DNA of 6,870 nucleotides from positions 1-6,870 of the forward strand of contig JAGGWT010000080.1 in NCBI GenBank assembly GCA_021163455.1, in the 5' to 3' direction. Below are positions 5,701 through 6,870 of this stretch, one piece after another. The DNA comes from Thermoplasmata archaeon (lineage in GTDB: Archaea; Thermoplasmatota; E2; DHVEG-1; B18-G2). The notes below the pieces were generated by a model. It was not told the origin of the DNA, ran no database searches, and worked only from the letters and a program-made list of their open reading frames with translations. Position 1 is the first letter of the stretch. Every line of letters begins with the position of its first letter. Position numbers and translations under genes: made by a program.

Positions 5701-6870
5701 ATGCCAGTGATAAATTTCAGTTACACGGATTTCATAAATCTGCTTGGTAAGGACATGGATAAAAACGAGTTTCTTGAAAGATTCCCTCTTATAGGCTGTG
5801 AGATAGAGCGGGTGGAAGGAGATGACATCTCCATAGAGATTTTTCCAGACCGACCTGATATGAATTCGGTTGAGGGAATTGCAAGGGCGGCAAGAGCATT
5901 TTTCGGAATAGAGAAAGGATTGAAGACATACAAAATCGAAAAATCGGATGTTACGACTTATATAGATGAGGGTGTTAAAGAGGTCAGGCCTGTAATTGTT
6001 ACAGCCCTCGTTAAAAATGTTGAAATGAGCGATGAATTGATTTCTTCCCTTATGCAACTCCAAGAAAAACTTCACATGGGCATAGGGAGAAATAGAAAGA
6101 AAATAGCAATTGGAGTTCACGATTTTGATAGGGTAAAACCGCCCTTCAAGTACAAAGCGGTAAATCCAGAATCTGTAAGATTCGTTCCTCTCAACTTTGA
6201 AGAGGAGATGAGTTTGTCAGAAATCCTCAAAAAACATCCAAAGGGTATAGAGTACGCGCATCTTCTGGATGGCAAGGAGAAGTACCCCCTTCTCGTTGAT
6301 AAAGATGAAAATGTTCTTTCGTTTCCACCTATTATAAATGGAATTCTCACTCAGGTTACACCATACACGGAGAATATATTCATAGACATTACTGGCATGG
6401 ATGAACAAACTGCAAAACTGGCACTCAATATTGTATGTACTGCTCTGGCTGAAAGAGGGGGAGAAATTTACACAACAAAAGTCATCGATGCAGGAGAAGA
6501 GAAACTGTACCCGGATTTCACTCCTGAAGAGATGTTTATAAATCGAGATTACGCAGAAAGCGTGATTGGTCTCAAACTGGACGGTGTGGAAATAAAGGAA
6601 TCATTGCTCAGGATGGGATATGATGTCGAAATATTACAGGATAGGATAAAAGTTAAGATACCGCCATGGCGCGGCGACATCCTGCATGAAATCGATATAG
6701 TGGAGGACATCGCGATAGGATACGGATTTGACAGATTAACACCTCAGAATCCAAGATATCTCACATATGGCAAACCCCTTGAGAAAAACAAACTTGTTGA
6801 CAAAATGAGAACAATTCTCATAGGACTGGGTTTCTATGAGGTTGAAACCCTCACATTATCCAACGAGAGG
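5701..6870 (+). CDS. pheT: Phenylalanyl-tRNA synthetase beta subunit, C-terminus beyond window
   Basis: The first 390 residues of an archaeal/eukaryotic-type PheT, usually around 550 residues, with no stop before the window ends. With PheS it forms the enzyme that charges tRNA-Phe; the beta subunit carries the editing site and the B5 DNA-binding-like fold. Visible segments: N-terminal MPVINFSYTDFINLLG with IFPDRPDMNSVEGIARA (47-63); the B3/B4 editing module with GIGRNRKKIAIGVHDFD (127-143), YPLLVD and VLSFPPIING (205-214), NIFIDITGMD (225-234); the B5 domain from about 272, including PPWRGDILHEIDIVEDIAIGYGFD (321-344); and the start of the catalytic-like domain, KMRTILIGLGFYEVETLTLS. The ATG at 5701 matches the family N-terminus and sits at the expected transcription start. 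pheS is not adjacent upstream; the neighbour there is the divergent kinase gene. Confidence 0.95.
   Translation, partial: MPVINFSYTDFINLLGKDMDKNEFLERFPLIGCEIERVEGDDISIEIFPDRPDMNSVEGIARAARAFFGIEKGLKTYKIEKSDVTTYIDEGVKEVRPVIVTALVKNVEMSDELISSLMQLQEKLHMGIGRNRKKIAIGVHDFDRVKPPFKYKAVNPESVRFVPLNFEEEMSLSEILKKHPKGIEYAHLLDGKEKYPLLVDKDENVLSFPPIINGILTQVTPYTENIFIDITGMDEQTAKLALNIVCTALAERGGEIYTTKVIDAGEEKLYPDFTPEEMFINRDYAESVIGLKLDGVEIKESLLRMGYDVEILQDRIKVKIPPWRGDILHEIDIVEDIAIGYGFDRLTPQNPRYLTYGKPLEKNKLVDKMRTILIGLGFYEVETLTLSNER

Noticed and set aside
5554..6120. Open minus-strand extension upstream of the PfkB start, adding about 189 residues antisense to pheT
   Set aside because: PfkB proteins begin at MSLLVVGN; the extension has no kinase-like motifs and lies opposite well-conserved pheT codons, so it is a chance open frame.

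Overview
The window looks like a piece of a euryarchaeal chromosome of moderate to low GC. The evidence is an Alba chromatin protein, an archaeal-type PheT, the archaeal pterin enzyme MptE (DUF115), a DUF373 membrane protein found in Archaea, an archaeal PfkB kinase, and TATA-like boxes about 25-40 bp upstream of start codons. Methanogens, Archaeoglobi or related uncultured lineages would all fit; the sequence does not allow a finer assignment.

Layout from left to right. (1) At the left edge, a gene on the minus strand starts at about position 56 and runs out of the window. It has a near-perfect Shine-Dalgarno, and its start lies between the arms of an exact 16-bp inverted repeat. (2) Next come two translationally coupled minus-strand genes for an ABC-2 type exporter: permease 216-1433 and ATPase 1430-2296. 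(3) A divergent promoter region (2297-2441) separates this operon from alba on the plus strand (2442-2735). (4) A hairpin followed by T-rich sequence lies between alba and the converging mptE gene. (5) A minus-strand operon carries a DUF373 membrane protein (3491-4600) and mptE (2796-3494), overlapping by ATGA. (6) A PfkB-family kinase lies on the minus strand (4642-5553). (7) pheT, the phenylalanyl-tRNA synthetase beta subunit, diverges from it and runs off the right edge (5701-6870); it is probably translated from a leaderless mRNA.

How the genes relate: the ATPase and permease form one exporter, and the left-edge gene follows it in the same direction but has its own promoter-like sequence. 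DUF373 and MptE are coupled in translation, which suggests a shared process, though DUF373 has no known function. Alba, PfkB and PheT are separate housekeeping units with their own promoters.

No clearly new biological system is visible. The most unusual signals are the inverted repeat around the left-edge start, the DUF373-mptE coupling, and a short GC-rich patch in the pfkB-pheT intergenic region.
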